A model generated the notes under the pieces. It made no database searches. It saw only the letters and a list, made by a program, of their open reading frames with translations, and had not been told where the DNA came from. Positions 7,606 to 15,873 of a stretch of DNA of 64,000 nucleotides are shown piece by piece (the stretch's first letter is position 1; each line of letters begins with the position of its first letter). Location: NCBI GenBank assembly GCA_016793805.1, contig JAEUIZ010000055.1, positions 61,367 to 125,366 of the forward strand, given 5' to 3'. A program made the translations under genes and the position numbers. Source of the DNA: Phycisphaerae bacterium. GTDB taxonomy: Bacteria; Planctomycetota; Phycisphaerae; Phycisphaerales; UBA1924.

Positions 7606-8766
7606 TCAAGTGCAACCGGCCGCGAAGGCCGAAACGAAGCACGCGAAATCGTTGACGTTGAGCACGGGCGGCGAGGTGGAGCCGTCGCAGTTGGCTCGCG
7701 CGTCGCCCGCGGCGAAGAGGTTGGAGAAGCACAGGTAGTCGTTGACGTTCAGGGCCGGGACCGTCGTGGAGTCGTCGCAGTTGCCCGGGCAGTGCCCGAC
7801 GCCCGCGATCTCGAAGGCGACGACGCGATTGACGCTGATGGGGTCGCCGTCATCGACGATGCCCAGGAGCGACCAGCGGCCCTCGCCGAGCCGTGGGCCG
7901 AGCGCCAGGCCCTCGAGGTTCTGCTGATCGCCCGCGTAGAGGAGCGTCTTGGCGACAGGCGAATAGGTCTGGCCGACGAGGCCCGCCAGCCCGCTGACGT
8001 CCGATGCGCCCGCGAGATCGATGGCAAAGATGCGCGTGCGAAAGAGCCCCTGGATCGACGCCGCGAGTGATCGCTCCAGGGCGAGCAGCCGCCCATCGGG
8101 CAACAGCAGGAGGTCCGCGAGTCCGCTGATCGAGCCGGAGATCGCGCTGCCGTGCAATGGCTCGGTGACATAGGCGAACTGCGCGACGGGATCGAGCGAG
8201 GGCCCAAAGCGGAGGAGTCTCACGACGGTGCCGGCGGTGGGCGTCGAGACGCCGCCGTCCACCGTGAGCGCCTGCTCGTTGGCGGTCCAGGCGCCCGCGC
8301 CGCCGAGCGCCAGGGACTCGAACCCGTTGTTGGGCCGGATCGCGGCAAAGACTGCGGGGATGCTCAAGGAACGGAGGCGTTCGCCGGTGGCAAGCGAGTA
8401 CTCGTGGACGCCGGGCGAGGACTCCTCGGCGAGCAGCACCGTGCCCAGGCCGGTGGCGACGATGCCCTCGAAGTCGCGCGAGTCCGCGAGCGAGAGGCCG
8501 CCGACGATCGCGGCGCTGACGATCGAGCCCGTCGCGCTGACGCTGATCGTGATGCGGACGAGTTTGTTCGAGTTGTCCATGACGGCCCAGTAGTCCGGGC
8601 CGTCACGCGTCAACCCGCTCAGGCCCGCGACGGTGAACGGAACGCCGAACTGATCGACCGCGGTGTTCCCGAGGCCGGCGACGTTGCGAAAGGACATCGA
8701 GAGCGGCTGGGCGAGCGTCGGGCCGACGGCCAGAGCAAGCGTGAGCGTCACGGCATGCGGGCGCAT
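7606..8766 (-). CDS. Secreted phytase-like esterase with GC-type dockerin
   Basis: 386 residues: signal peptide (cleavage after TLA near 19), a beta-propeller-like domain, and two C-terminal dockerin modules. The propeller part has SRDFEGIVATGLGTVLLAEE and NNGFESLALGGAGAWTANEQ, the signature of the 'esterase-like activity of phytase' family, whose members act on phosphate or lactone esters; the substrate here is unknown. The last 61 residues carry two NCD.ST..P.LNVND..CF modules, ending AAGCT. Anchoring by this module is known for Phycisphaerae proteins; the receptor is not in the window. Confidence 0.82.
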   Translation of the reverse strand: MRPHAVTLTLALAVGPTLAQPLSMSFRNVAGLGNTAVDQFGVPFTVAGLSGLTRDGPDYWAVMDNSNKLVRITISVSATGSIVSAAIVGGLSLADSRDFEGIVATGLGTVLLAEESSPGVHEYSLATGERLRSLSIPAVFAAIRPNNGFESLALGGAGAWTANEQALTVDGGVSTPTAGTVVRLLRFGPSLDPVAQFAYVTEPLHGSAISGSISGLADLLLLPDGRLLALERSLAASIQGLFRTRIFAIDLAGASDVSGLAGLVGQTYSPVAKTLLYAGDQQNLEGLALGPRLGEGRWSLLGIVDDGDPISVNRVVAFEIAGVGHCPGNCDDSTTVPALNVNDYLCFSNLFAAGDARANCDGSTSPPVLNVNDFACFVSAFAAGCT

Positions 8767-8771
8767 GGCGC

Positions 8772-8777
8772 AGCGTA
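8772..8777 (-). promoter_or_regulatory. Candidate -10 box TACGCT for the phytase-like gene
   Basis: Reading the minus strand, TACGCT ends 5 nt before the ATG at 8766, with no Shine-Dalgarno. Confidence 0.35.
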
Positions 8778-8802
8778 GGTTGTCGCCGGTCGGGTGAGGC
8801 GA

Positions 8803-9951
8803 TCAGTCCGGCGCGCGCTCGATCCACGCCCGCGCGAGCCCGTCCTTCACGCCCTGGTCGTAGAGGCACCGGAGCGTCGCGGCGTTGAACTCGATCATCG
8901 AGCCGGCGGAGGCGTCCATGCACGCGCCCGCGGGGATCGTGGCCAGGCGGAACTCCATGCCCGCGCGGCGGGCGTCTCGCTCGATCCGCGCCAGGCTCCC
9001 GTGCAGGGCCTCGTCCGCGAGAAGTTCGACGTTCCGCGCGCCGATGTCGATGATGGAGTTGGGAACGAGCCGCGTGGCCACCGCGGGACGCACGTTGACG
9101 AGGACGTACGTCGTGGGCGGGGCGGCCGAACCCGGCGAGACCGCCTCGGCGGCGGGCGTCTCCGACTCGGGGAGCACCGCGAAGACGTGACGCCGGGCGC
9201 CCCCGTCGCCGTGCATCGCGCCGTCGATGAACACAGGCGGATAGAGCACGCCGACCGCCATCGAGGCCATCAGCACGTCGATGCATCGGCGATACGACGC
9301 GGGCGTGCGTGGGCCCGCCTCGGCCGTCAGGTCCCACGCGCGGAACGTGCCGAGGTCCAGGTTCACGGTCCCGATGTAGAGACGCCGCCCGAGGTCGCCC
9401 TCGTCGGCGACGCGTGAGATGATCTCGGGCGTGACGAGCCGTTCGAGGCGTGTGCGAAGCGGCTCGCTCGAGGCGACGGCGGTATAGAACGGGACGAACA
9501 TCGTGGGACGCTCGCGCATCACGTCGCGCTTGCGGACCTCGGTGTACGCCCGCTCCATGGCCGCGTCGTGCTCGGGCCCGAGGAACGCGAAGACCGCGAG
9601 GATCGCTCCGGCGCTCACGCCGGTGACGATCCCGAAGCGCGGACGCGTGCCCGACTCGCTCCACCCGCGGAGGAACCCCGCGGCCCAGGCGCCCTGCGAG
9701 CCCCCGCCCGAGATCGCCAGTTCCATCAGCGGGGAGTGCGCCGCCAGGCACGCCCCCAGGCTCTCGGCCCGGGTCTTGGCTTCGACCTGGCGCACGAACT
9801 CGCGGATCACCTGGAGTTCGAACTTCGATGCGGGGCGGGATCGGCCGTCGGGGAGCGTGATCCGCGTGGCGGGCCGCGCGTGGGTGCAGGCGGCGAGGCC
9901 GATCGCGAGGAACCCCAGGAGCGCGGGAAGGGTGCGACGCATCGCGCGCAT
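8803..9951 (-). CDS. Patatin-like phospholipase, lipoprotein
   Basis: 382 residues. A lipobox LAAC at Cys22 predicts a lipid anchor. The patatin fold shows the oxyanion loop SGGGSQGAWAAGFLRGW (about 81-97), the nucleophile motif GVSAG (Ser113) and the catalytic Asp in HGDGGARRH near 248. Members hydrolyse acyl esters of lipids without a separate His. A second ATG three codons in (9942) is equally possible: TAGGAT precedes it by 7 nt. The gene follows the glycosyltransferase gene by one base on the same strand, so the two may be co-transcribed. Confidence 0.85.
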   Translation of the reverse strand: MRAMRRTLPALLGFLAIGLAACTHARPATRITLPDGRSRPASKFELQVIREFVRQVEAKTRAESLGACLAAHSPLMELAISGGGSQGAWAAGFLRGWSESGTRPRFGIVTGVSAGAILAVFAFLGPEHDAAMERAYTEVRKRDVMRERPTMFVPFYTAVASSEPLRTRLERLVTPEIISRVADEGDLGRRLYIGTVNLDLGTFRAWDLTAEAGPRTPASYRRCIDVLMASMAVGVLYPPVFIDGAMHGDGGARRHVFAVLPESETPAAEAVSPGSAAPPTTYVLVNVRPAVATRLVPNSIIDIGARNVELLADEALHGSLARIERDARRAGMEFRLATIPAGACMDASAGSMIEFNAATLRCLYDQGVKDGLARAWIERAPD

Positions 9952-9952
9952 C

Positions 9953-10990
9953 CTACCGCGCGAGTTCCGCCGCCGCCCGCAGCAACCCCTGCCGCCAGTG
10001 CCAGCGCTTCAGCGGGAGGTGCTGCTGATAGAGGAGCGCGAGCAGCCGGGCCGAGTGCGGTCCGCTCGGCTCGGTCGAGGGCATGTCGGCCAGGCCCACG
10101 AACGACTCTCGCAGGCGCTCCGCGAGCGCCCGCTCCCGCTCGACGAACTCGCGCGAGTACGCGATCTCTGCGTCGCCGGTGATATCACGCCCGAACATCG
10201 CGAGCGCGCACGCCGGCGCCACTCGGGCAAACCCCAGCGCCGCGTGGCCCAGCCGCTCCTCGCGTGCGAGGTAGTCCGCCGGGTCCATGCGATGGTCGTG
10301 CTCGGCACGGGCGTCGGGCCGATAGAGCACCGGCGTCCCGAACCGCTCGCGCAATCGGAACGCCAGATCGTCGTCCTCGTAGCCGTACGTCTGTGGGAAG
10401 ATCGTGAAGCCCCCGACCTCGCGCACGAGCGCGGCGGGCGCAGACAGATTCAGCAGCCACGCGTGGCGGAAGCCCCAGTCCCGCCGCGGGTCCGGATCGC
10501 GGTCCATCTGGTCATAGAAGAACACCATCGAGGTCTCGCGGATGAGCCGATCGAACAGCCGATCCGGCTGGTGCACGCGCCAGGGCGACGCACCGACGAC
10601 GAGCGCCGGCCGGCCGCGCGATTGCTCCGCGAGTTGGTGCTCGAGGTGGCATTCGAGGTGGTCCCGTGCGGGGATCATGTCGTCGTTCAGAAAGACGAGC
10701 GTCGTGCCGCGGGCGAGACGCAGGAGTCCGTTCCGTACCCCGGCCTGGCCCTGCTTGCGGCAGGGGATGACCTTCAAGCCGTCGTCGCTCGCGGCAGCGC
10801 CCCGCCTCCCCTCGCGCCGAACCTCCGCCCACGCCTCTCGGATCGCCCCCGCCGCGGCCTCGTCCGGGCCGTCCAGCCCCACCAGCACCTCGTAGCGATC
10901 GGGCGCGAGGGTCTGGGCCGCCAGCGCGCGCACGCACGCCGCGACCTTCGCCGGCCTGCCATGCGTCGGGATGAGGACGGAGAGGTCCAC
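9953..10990 (-). CDS. Family 2 glycosyltransferase
   Basis: 345 residues with a GTG start (VDLSVLIPTHGRPAK); no ATG is available before the nuoB gene. GT-A fold features: SVLIPTHGRPAKVAACVRAL at the N-terminus, nucleotide-sugar binding Asp in LVGLDGPDE, the metal-binding NDD in TLVFLNDDMIPARDHLE near 120, and GYEDDDLAFRLRERFG near 235, which usually holds the catalytic base. No membrane helix is present, so it is probably cytosolic. Donor and acceptor are unknown; adjacency to a patatin lipoprotein does not settle this. No Shine-Dalgarno is visible before the GTG. Confidence 0.82.
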   Translation of the reverse strand: MDLSVLIPTHGRPAKVAACVRALAAQTLAPDRYEVLVGLDGPDEAAAGAIREAWAEVRREGRRGAAASDDGLKVIPCRKQGQAGVRNGLLRLARGTTLVFLNDDMIPARDHLECHLEHQLAEQSRGRPALVVGASPWRVHQPDRLFDRLIRETSMVFFYDQMDRDPDPRRDWGFRHAWLLNLSAPAALVREVGGFTIFPQTYGYEDDDLAFRLRERFGTPVLYRPDARAEHDHRMDPADYLAREERLGHAALGFARVAPACALAMFGRDITGDAEIAYSREFVERERALAERLRESFVGLADMPSTEPSGPHSARLLALLYQQHLPLKRWHWRQGLLRAAAELAR

Positions 10991-11057
10991 GCGGCGACTC
11001 GCATCCGTTATCGACGCAATGGAACCGCCCGCTTTCAGCCGAGCGCCCCTACGTCGC

Positions 11058-11624
11058 CTACCCCACCCTGATCCCCACCGGCTGCGGCCTGACCGCGTGC
11101 GTCGGCTGCAACGCGATCCCCAGCGGGACGCGCTTGCCGTCCGGGCCCTTGGGAGGGATGCCGTCCTGGTCGATGATGCGCTGGATGGCCATGACGCCCT
11201 CGATGAGCATCTCCGGGCGCGGGGGGCAGCCCGGGATGTACACGTCCACCGGCACGAACTGGTCGATCCCCTGCACCGTCGCGTAGGTGTCGAATACACC
11301 GCCCGTCGACGCGCACGCGCCCATCGAGATCACCCACCGCGGCTCGGCCATCTGCTGGTAGATCCGCTGCAGCACCGGGAGCATCTTGATCCCCACCCGG
11401 CCCGCCACGATGCACAGGTCGGCCTGGCGCGGGCTGAATCGCATCGCCTCGGCCCCGAAGCGGGCGATGTCGTAGCGCGAGCAGGCCGTGGCCATCAGTT
11501 CGATCCCGCAGCAGGCCGTGGCGAAGGGAATCGGCCAGATCGATGACCGACGGGCCCAGTTGATGACCCGGCGGAGTTGCGTCGTCAGGATCGTGTCGGT
11601 CGTCAGTGCGGCTTCGATGCCCAT
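11058..11624 (-). CDS. nuoB: NADH-quinone oxidoreductase subunit B
   Basis: Carries the N2 iron-sulfur cluster that passes electrons to quinone in respiratory complex I. All four cluster ligands are present: the adjacent pair in TACCGIELM (Cys38, Cys39), MGACASTGG (Cys104) and [10 protein letters not shown] (Cys133). 188 residues from the ATG chosen, which has GGAG 7 nt upstream; an in-frame ATG 14 codons earlier lacks one. No other nuo gene is in the window; neighbours are a glycosyltransferase and a tRNA, so nuoB is separated from the rest of complex I here. Confidence 0.93.
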   Translation of the reverse strand: MGIEAALTTDTILTTQLRRVINWARRSSIWPIPFATACCGIELMATACSRYDIARFGAEAMRFSPRQADLCIVAGRVGIKMLPVLQRIYQQMAEPRWVISMGACASTGGVFDTYATVQGIDQFVPVDVYIPGCPPRPEMLIEGVMAIQRIIDQDGIPPKGPDGKRVPLGIALQPTHAVRPQPVGIRVG

Positions 11625-11688
11625 GCGGTCGCTCCGGCTGCGGCGCGTCGAACACGCCAAGGGCATGGTAGCGCGCCGACTCCCACGC

Positions 11689-11694
11689 TATCGT
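11689..11694 (+). promoter_or_regulatory. -10 box TATCGT of the tRNA gene
   Basis: TATCGT ends 6 nt before the first base of the tRNA, the right spacing for a transcript starting at or near the mature 5' end. No good -35 match is seen. It is a useful reference for reading the same kind of box in front of protein genes. Confidence 0.5.
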
Positions 11695-11700
11695 GTCGCG

Positions 11701-11774
11701 GGGCCCGTAGCTCAGCGGTCAGAGCACTCCACTCATAATGGACGCGGTCGCTGGTTCGAATCCAGCCGGGCCCA
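11701..11774 (+). tRNA. tRNA with CAU anticodon (Ile2 or elongator Met)
   Basis: Cloverleaf: acceptor GGGCCCG paired with CGGGCCC, D-stem GCTC/GAGC, anticodon loop CTCATAA (anticodon CAT at 11734-11736), T-arm GCTGG/CCAGC around TTCGAAT, discriminator A. ACC follows and then T, so only part of CCA is encoded. The GGTCGCTGGTTCGA segment resembles what I recall of bacterial tRNA-Ile2, whose C34 is modified to lysidine; elongator Met cannot be excluded. The first pair of the anticodon stem is a C.C mismatch (11727/11743) unless one base bulges. Confidence 0.9.
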
Positions 11775-11833
11775 CCTCTTTCCTGCTGCCTCCGCTCGAC
11801 CTCCGTGCCGCGTTGCCCTCGTGCTTCCTTCGC

Positions 11834-11839
11834 TATCCT
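11834..11839 (+). promoter_or_regulatory. Candidate -10 box TATCCT for coaX
   Basis: TATCCT, context TTCGCTATCCT, is followed by only five C residues and then the ATG. No ribosome-binding site fits in the gap. Confidence 0.45.
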
Positions 11840-11844
11840 CCCCC

Positions 11845-12648
11845 ATGGAACTGCTCGCGATCAGCGTCGGGAACACGCGCACCCGCTGGGGCCACTTCCG
11901 CGGGCTTGGGGGCCGTGAACTCGACGCCTCCGGCACCCTGCCCAACACCGAGATCGCCGGAGTCGCCGACGCCCTGCTCGCGGTCTCCCTGTCCAATCCC
12001 TCGGCACCGCTCGTCGTCGCGTCGGTCAACGAGCCCGTCGCCACGGCCCTCGTCGAGCGCCTCGCCGACCCCGTTTCCGCCCGCGGCGGGGGCGTCTACC
12101 GATTCGGACGCGATCTGGCGATCCCCATCCAGACCGCCCTCGACGACGAGTCCACCGTCGGGCAGGACCGCCTGCTCGACGCGCTCGGCGCCTTCACGCG
12201 GGCCAAGCAGGCCTGTATCGTCATCGACGCCGGCACCGCCATCACCGTCGATTTCGTCGATGGCCAAGGCGTCTTCCAGGGAGGCGTCATCGCCCCGGGC
12301 CTGGCGATGATGCTCGCCTCGCTGCACGAGCACACCGCCGCCCTTCCTCGCCTCGCGGTCGAGCCCCCGCCCGCCGAGCCCTGGGGCAAGGACACCCGCC
12401 GCGCCATGCTCGGGGGCGCGCACGCGGCGGCGCGCGGCCTCGTCCATCTCCAGATCAACCGCTACGCCGAGGCCTACGGGGCCTATCCGCAGGTCGTCGC
12501 CACGGGCGGGGACGCGCGGGCCCTCTTCGAGAACGACGACCTTGTCGAGCACATCGTCCCCGACCTCACGCTCCTGGGTATTCAAGCGGCCTGCGAGGCC
12601 CAACTCAGCGGCGGCGCCGACGGACCCGCGGACGAACGCGACCTGTGA
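11845..12648 (+). CDS. coaX: Type III pantothenate kinase
   Basis: Phosphorylates pantothenate with ATP, the first step of coenzyme A synthesis, in the cytosol. 267 residues with the ASKHA-fold motifs of CoaX: P-loop-like ISVGNTRTRWG at the start (consensus D is replaced by S), the pantothenate-binding GQDRLLDALGAF near 110, VIDAGTAITVDFVDG near 130, and GGVIAPGLAMMLASLHEHTAALP. The stop overlaps the GTG of the following GTPase gene, so both are probably made from one mRNA. Confidence 0.9.
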   Translation: MELLAISVGNTRTRWGHFRGLGGRELDASGTLPNTEIAGVADALLAVSLSNPSAPLVVASVNEPVATALVERLADPVSARGGGVYRFGRDLAIPIQTALDDESTVGQDRLLDALGAFTRAKQACIVIDAGTAITVDFVDGQGVFQGGVIAPGLAMMLASLHEHTAALPRLAVEPPPAEPWGKDTRRAMLGGAHAAARGLVHLQINRYAEAYGAYPQVVATGGDARALFENDDLVEHIVPDLTLLGIQAACEAQLSGGADGPADERDL

Positions 12649-13691
12649 TCCGCTGGCGGGTCGAGTCCGATCCGGCGACCCGTGGCGGGATCGCGCTCCT
12701 GGCGCTCGCGGCGGACGACGAGCGCGAACTCGACGGGGCGCTGGAGTCCATGGGCATCACGGCGGCGGTCGGGGCCGTGCGCGTCACCGACCTCGCCGGC
12801 GTCGATCGCGGGGTGGTGGCGCGCTGGTCGCTGGCGAGCGCACACCTCATGCCCCACGGCGGGCCAGCGATCGTGCGGGCACTCGCCACGGAACTGGCGC
12901 GGCGGTTCGGTGAGCCCGTGTGCCCACTGATGGACACCGCCGCCCTCCTCGCCCTCTATCCCGAGGCAGCGGACGAACTCGAAGCCCGCATGCTCCACAC
13001 GCTCGCAAGCGCCGCCAGCCCCTTGGCGATCGACCTACTGCTCGACCAGCCGCGGCGATGGCGAGCGCTCGAATCGACCACTCGCCGACGGCTCGAATCG
13101 GCCCCGGCGGGCGATCCCTCGCTCGCCCCCGCCACGCTCGCGCGACTGATCCACCCGCCCCTGGTCGTCGCGCTCGGTGCGCCGAACATCGGCAAGTCCT
13201 CGCTGCTCAACGCTCTTGCCGGCCGATCGGTCGCGCTCGTTGCCAACGAGCCCGGCACCACCCGCGACTACGTCGGCGTGCTGCTGGACCTGGGCGGGCT
13301 GGTCGTGCGCTACGCGGACACGCCGGGGATCCGCGACGGGGGCGGGGCGACCGAGACGGACGCCCGCACGGCGGCCCTGGCCCTGGCCCGCAGCGCGGAC
13401 GTGTTGCTCCTTTGCGGCGATGCGACCGCCCCGCCGCCGGATGCCGCAACCCTCCCGCACGGAGTAGCCGATCCCCCGGCGCAAGACGCCGCCGTGCGAG
13501 GGGACGCGATCGTCCCGCCCTCGATCTGCGTCGCGCTGCGCACAGATCGGGGTAGGCCGACGTGGCCGCACGATGCGGCGACCAGCGGCGCGCTCGGGCA
13601 CGGGCTCGACGGACTCGCCCGGTTCATCACGGATCGCCTCGTGCCGGCCGACGCGCTCGCCGATCTGCGCCCGTGGCGGTTCTGGGATTGA
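12645..13691 (+). CDS. MnmE-like GTPase, truncated form
   Basis: 348 residues with a GTG start overlapping the coaX stop. Residues 1-100 resemble the folate-binding N-domain of MnmE (ASAHLMPHGGPAIVRALATEL matches its HGG motif). The GTPase core has G1 GAPNIGKSS (178-186), G2 GTTRD, and G3 DTPG; a clear G4 (N/TKxD) is missing, the nearest being ALRTDRG. The C-terminal helical extension and the CxGK end that true MnmE needs for tRNA U34 modification are absent: the protein ends PWRFWD. It is therefore a paralogue of MnmE with an unknown client rather than MnmE itself. Confidence 0.75.
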   Translation: MIRWRVESDPATRGGIALLALAADDERELDGALESMGITAAVGAVRVTDLAGVDRGVVARWSLASAHLMPHGGPAIVRALATELARRFGEPVCPLMDTAALLALYPEAADELEARMLHTLASAASPLAIDLLLDQPRRWRALESTTRRRLESAPAGDPSLAPATLARLIHPPLVVALGAPNIGKSSLLNALAGRSVALVANEPGTTRDYVGVLLDLGGLVVRYADTPGIRDGGGATETDARTAALALARSADVLLLCGDATAPPPDAATLPHGVADPPAQDAAVRGDAIVPPSICVALRTDRGRPTWPHDAATSGALGHGLDGLARFITDRLVPADALADLRPWRFWD

Positions 13692-13700
13692 CGACGATCG

Positions 13701-14903
13701 CTACGGGCAGCCGGCCGCGAACGCGTTGAGGAAGCACGTGAAGTCCGCGATGTTCAGCACGGGCGGCGTCGTGCTCGCGTCGCAGTTCGCGGCGGGATCG
13801 AGCGCGGCGAACCTGTTGAGAAAGCACGTGAAATCCGCGATGTTCAGCACCGGCGCGATCGTGCTCGCGTCGCAGTTCGCGTAGCACACCGGCCCGCGCC
13901 ACAGCACCGCCTCGTACCGCAGCGTCGAGAGGTTGTACGCGTACCCCGCGATCGTGAGGCTCGCGCCATCGCTGCTGATGCCCCGCGCGAACGAGTCGGC
14001 CCACGACCCCGGGAGCGACGCCGCCAGGCTCTGCCAGGACCCCGCCGACCCGCTCCAGACGCTTGCCACGTAGACACCACCCAGACGCACGTACCCCACC
14101 TGCCTCCCGGCCGCCGCGGCGTACACCTTCGACTCCGTCGAGGCCGCGGGATTCAGGTTCGTCCACGAGCCTGCCGTGCCCGACCACGTCCCCGCGACGC
14201 TCGAGAGGCCTCCGATGACGGCATAGCCCGCCTGCAACGCCCCGTCGACCGCGAGCGCCTCTGACCCGTTCGCGCCCGAAGGGTGCAGATCGACCCACGA
14301 CGCCGCCGAGCCCGTCCAGAGGCACGCGCGCTGCACATTGTTGATGTTCGCCGCGCCGACCTGCACGCTCCCGGACGTGGCATACGCGGTCGAGTTGTCC
14401 GCGGCCGCCGGGTGGAGGTCCACCCACGAGGCCGCCGAGCCCGTCCACAGCCCGGCATGGTTGGCGAGCCCGAACCGAGCCTCTCCGACCTGCTGTCCCC
14501 CGCGCGCCCCGAGCCCATGCGAGCGGAGCGCCCCCGCCGGCGTGAGGTCCATCCACGACCCCGCAGTCCCCGTCCACAGGCTCGCCCGGTACTGGCCCGA
14601 GATGATCGCGTCGCCCACCTGCGTCGCGCCATCGACGGCATAGGCGAACGAGTCCGTCGCCGCGGCGGGGTGCAGGTCGACATGCGTCGCCGCGCTCCCG
14701 CTCCAGAGCGCCGCCCGGCTGGTGCTCGGCGAGGTGATCTCGCCCGCTTGCCGGCCGCCGTCCACCGCATACCCGCGCGAGGCCGGCATTCCCGCGGGGT
14801 GCAAGTTGACCACCGACCACTGTGCCCGCGCAGCACCGGACAATGCGGCGACACCGGCGAACGGGGCGATGAGTCCAACCAAGGACACGCGCAATGAACC
14901 CAT
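13701..14903 (-). CDS. Secreted seven-repeat protein with GC-type dockerin
   Basis: 400 residues. Signal peptide with cleavage after ARA; GGGAGG lies 6 nt before the ATG. The body is about seven copies of a 43-residue repeat with core LWTGSAASWVDLHPA and a later AVDG..QVG; this is the HAF-like pattern expected to fold as a beta-propeller. The last 61 residues are two dockerin modules of the variant NCDAST..PVLNIADFTCFLN, ending AAGCP. It converges on the MnmE-like gene with 9 bp between stops. Ligand unknown. Confidence 0.8.
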   Translation of the reverse strand: MGSLRVSLVGLIAPFAGVAALSGAARAQWSVVNLHPAGMPASRGYAVDGGRQAGEITSPSTSRAALWSGSAATHVDLHPAAATDSFAYAVDGATQVGDAIISGQYRASLWTGTAGSWMDLTPAGALRSHGLGARGGQQVGEARFGLANHAGLWTGSAASWVDLHPAAADNSTAYATSGSVQVGAANINNVQRACLWTGSAASWVDLHPSGANGSEALAVDGALQAGYAVIGGLSSVAGTWSGTAGSWTNLNPAASTESKVYAAAAGRQVGYVRLGGVYVASVWSGSAGSWQSLAASLPGSWADSFARGISSDGASLTIAGYAYNLSTLRYEAVLWRGPVCYANCDASTIAPVLNIADFTCFLNRFAALDPAANCDASTTPPVLNIADFTCFLNAFAAGCP

Positions 14904-15030
14904 GCAAACCTCCCTTTCGTCGATCCTTGGCGATGCCAGCCTATCACAACCGCGACCCCCGGCTACCGCTATTCCGCGCGAGAACCCTTGGAGCCAGGGC
15001 CCTAGAGTTCTTGTTCGCCAGGAACCCACC

Positions 15031-15873
15031 ATGGACCAAAGACAAACCCAGATCCGCGAGGGCGCGGGGCTCGAGGAATCCAAACTCAATGTCGAGTTCA
15101 TCGACTGGCTGAGGCGATGGAGCACGCCGTTGCTCCTCGTCGCGGCAGCGGCGGCACTGGGATTCGTCGTCTACCAGCGCGTCCAGAAGGCCCAGAAGGC
15201 CGAGGTCGATCGCGCGTTCCTCGAGTTCGAGGCCGCGGCGGGGTCCAACAACCCCAGCCCCGAGTCCCTCAAGGGCATCGCCGAGACCTACAAGGGCGTG
15301 CGCGGGGTTGCGACGCTCGCCAGGCTCCGGGCCGCCGACGTGTACCTCAAGTCCGTGCGGATCGGCCTGGTCCCCGGCGCTCGCCCGAAGCCCGACGGCA
15401 CGACCGCCCCGGAGGACGTCCTGACCGAGGACGGCCGCAAGCGGAACCTCGACGAGGCCGAGCGGCTCTACAACGACGTGCTCGCCACGACCGAGAAGGA
15501 CCAGGGCAAGGCGATCCACGCGGTCGGCGCCGCCTTCGGGCTGGCAGCGGTCGCCGAGTGCCGGGGCGATATGGCCGCGGCCAAGACGGCCTACGAGCGT
15601 GCCGCCCGGATCGCGGAGTACGGCGGACTCGTCAGCCAGGCCACGCTCGCGAAGAAGCAGATCGAGCAACTGGCGACCCTTGCGACCATGCCCCGCCTCT
15701 ATGCACAGGCCGAACTGCCCAAGCCCCCGGAGCCCCCAAAGCCCCCGGAGCCGCAGGGTACGGCCCCGAGCCCGCTGACGAATCCGACCGCGACGATCGC
15801 GCCGGCTCCCGAGGTTCCCCAACTCGAGACGCCCCCGGCCTCTGAGCCACCGCCGGCATCGAACCCCAAGTGA
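15031..15873 (+). CDS. Single-pass TPR membrane protein (YfgM-like)
   Basis: 280 residues: cytosolic N-terminus, one membrane helix (PLLLVAAAAALGFVVYQRV, about 32-50), then an extracytoplasmic helical region with degenerate TPRs (LYNDVLATTEKDQGKAIHAVGAAFGL and AKTAYERAARIAEYGG are split by other residues) and a Pro-rich tail PKPPEPPKPPEP. The topology and opening match YfgM/DUF2133-type proteins, which assist envelope protein biogenesis in Proteobacteria; that role is not shown here. AGGA sits 8 nt before the ATG. The stop overlaps the GTG of the pseudouridine synthase gene. Confidence 0.72.
   Translation: MDQRQTQIREGAGLEESKLNVEFIDWLRRWSTPLLLVAAAAALGFVVYQRVQKAQKAEVDRAFLEFEAAAGSNNPSPESLKGIAETYKGVRGVATLARLRAADVYLKSVRIGLVPGARPKPDGTTAPEDVLTEDGRKRNLDEAERLYNDVLATTEKDQGKAIHAVGAAFGLAAVAECRGDMAAAKTAYERAARIAEYGGLVSQATLAKKQIEQLATLATMPRLYAQAELPKPPEPPKPPEPQGTAPSPLTNPTATIAPAPEVPQLETPPASEPPPASNPK

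Noticed and set aside
11733..12044. 103-codon minus-strand frame ending RLDSNQRPRPL
   Set aside because: That peptide is the familiar antisense translation of a tRNA; the frame covers the tRNA and the start of coaX.
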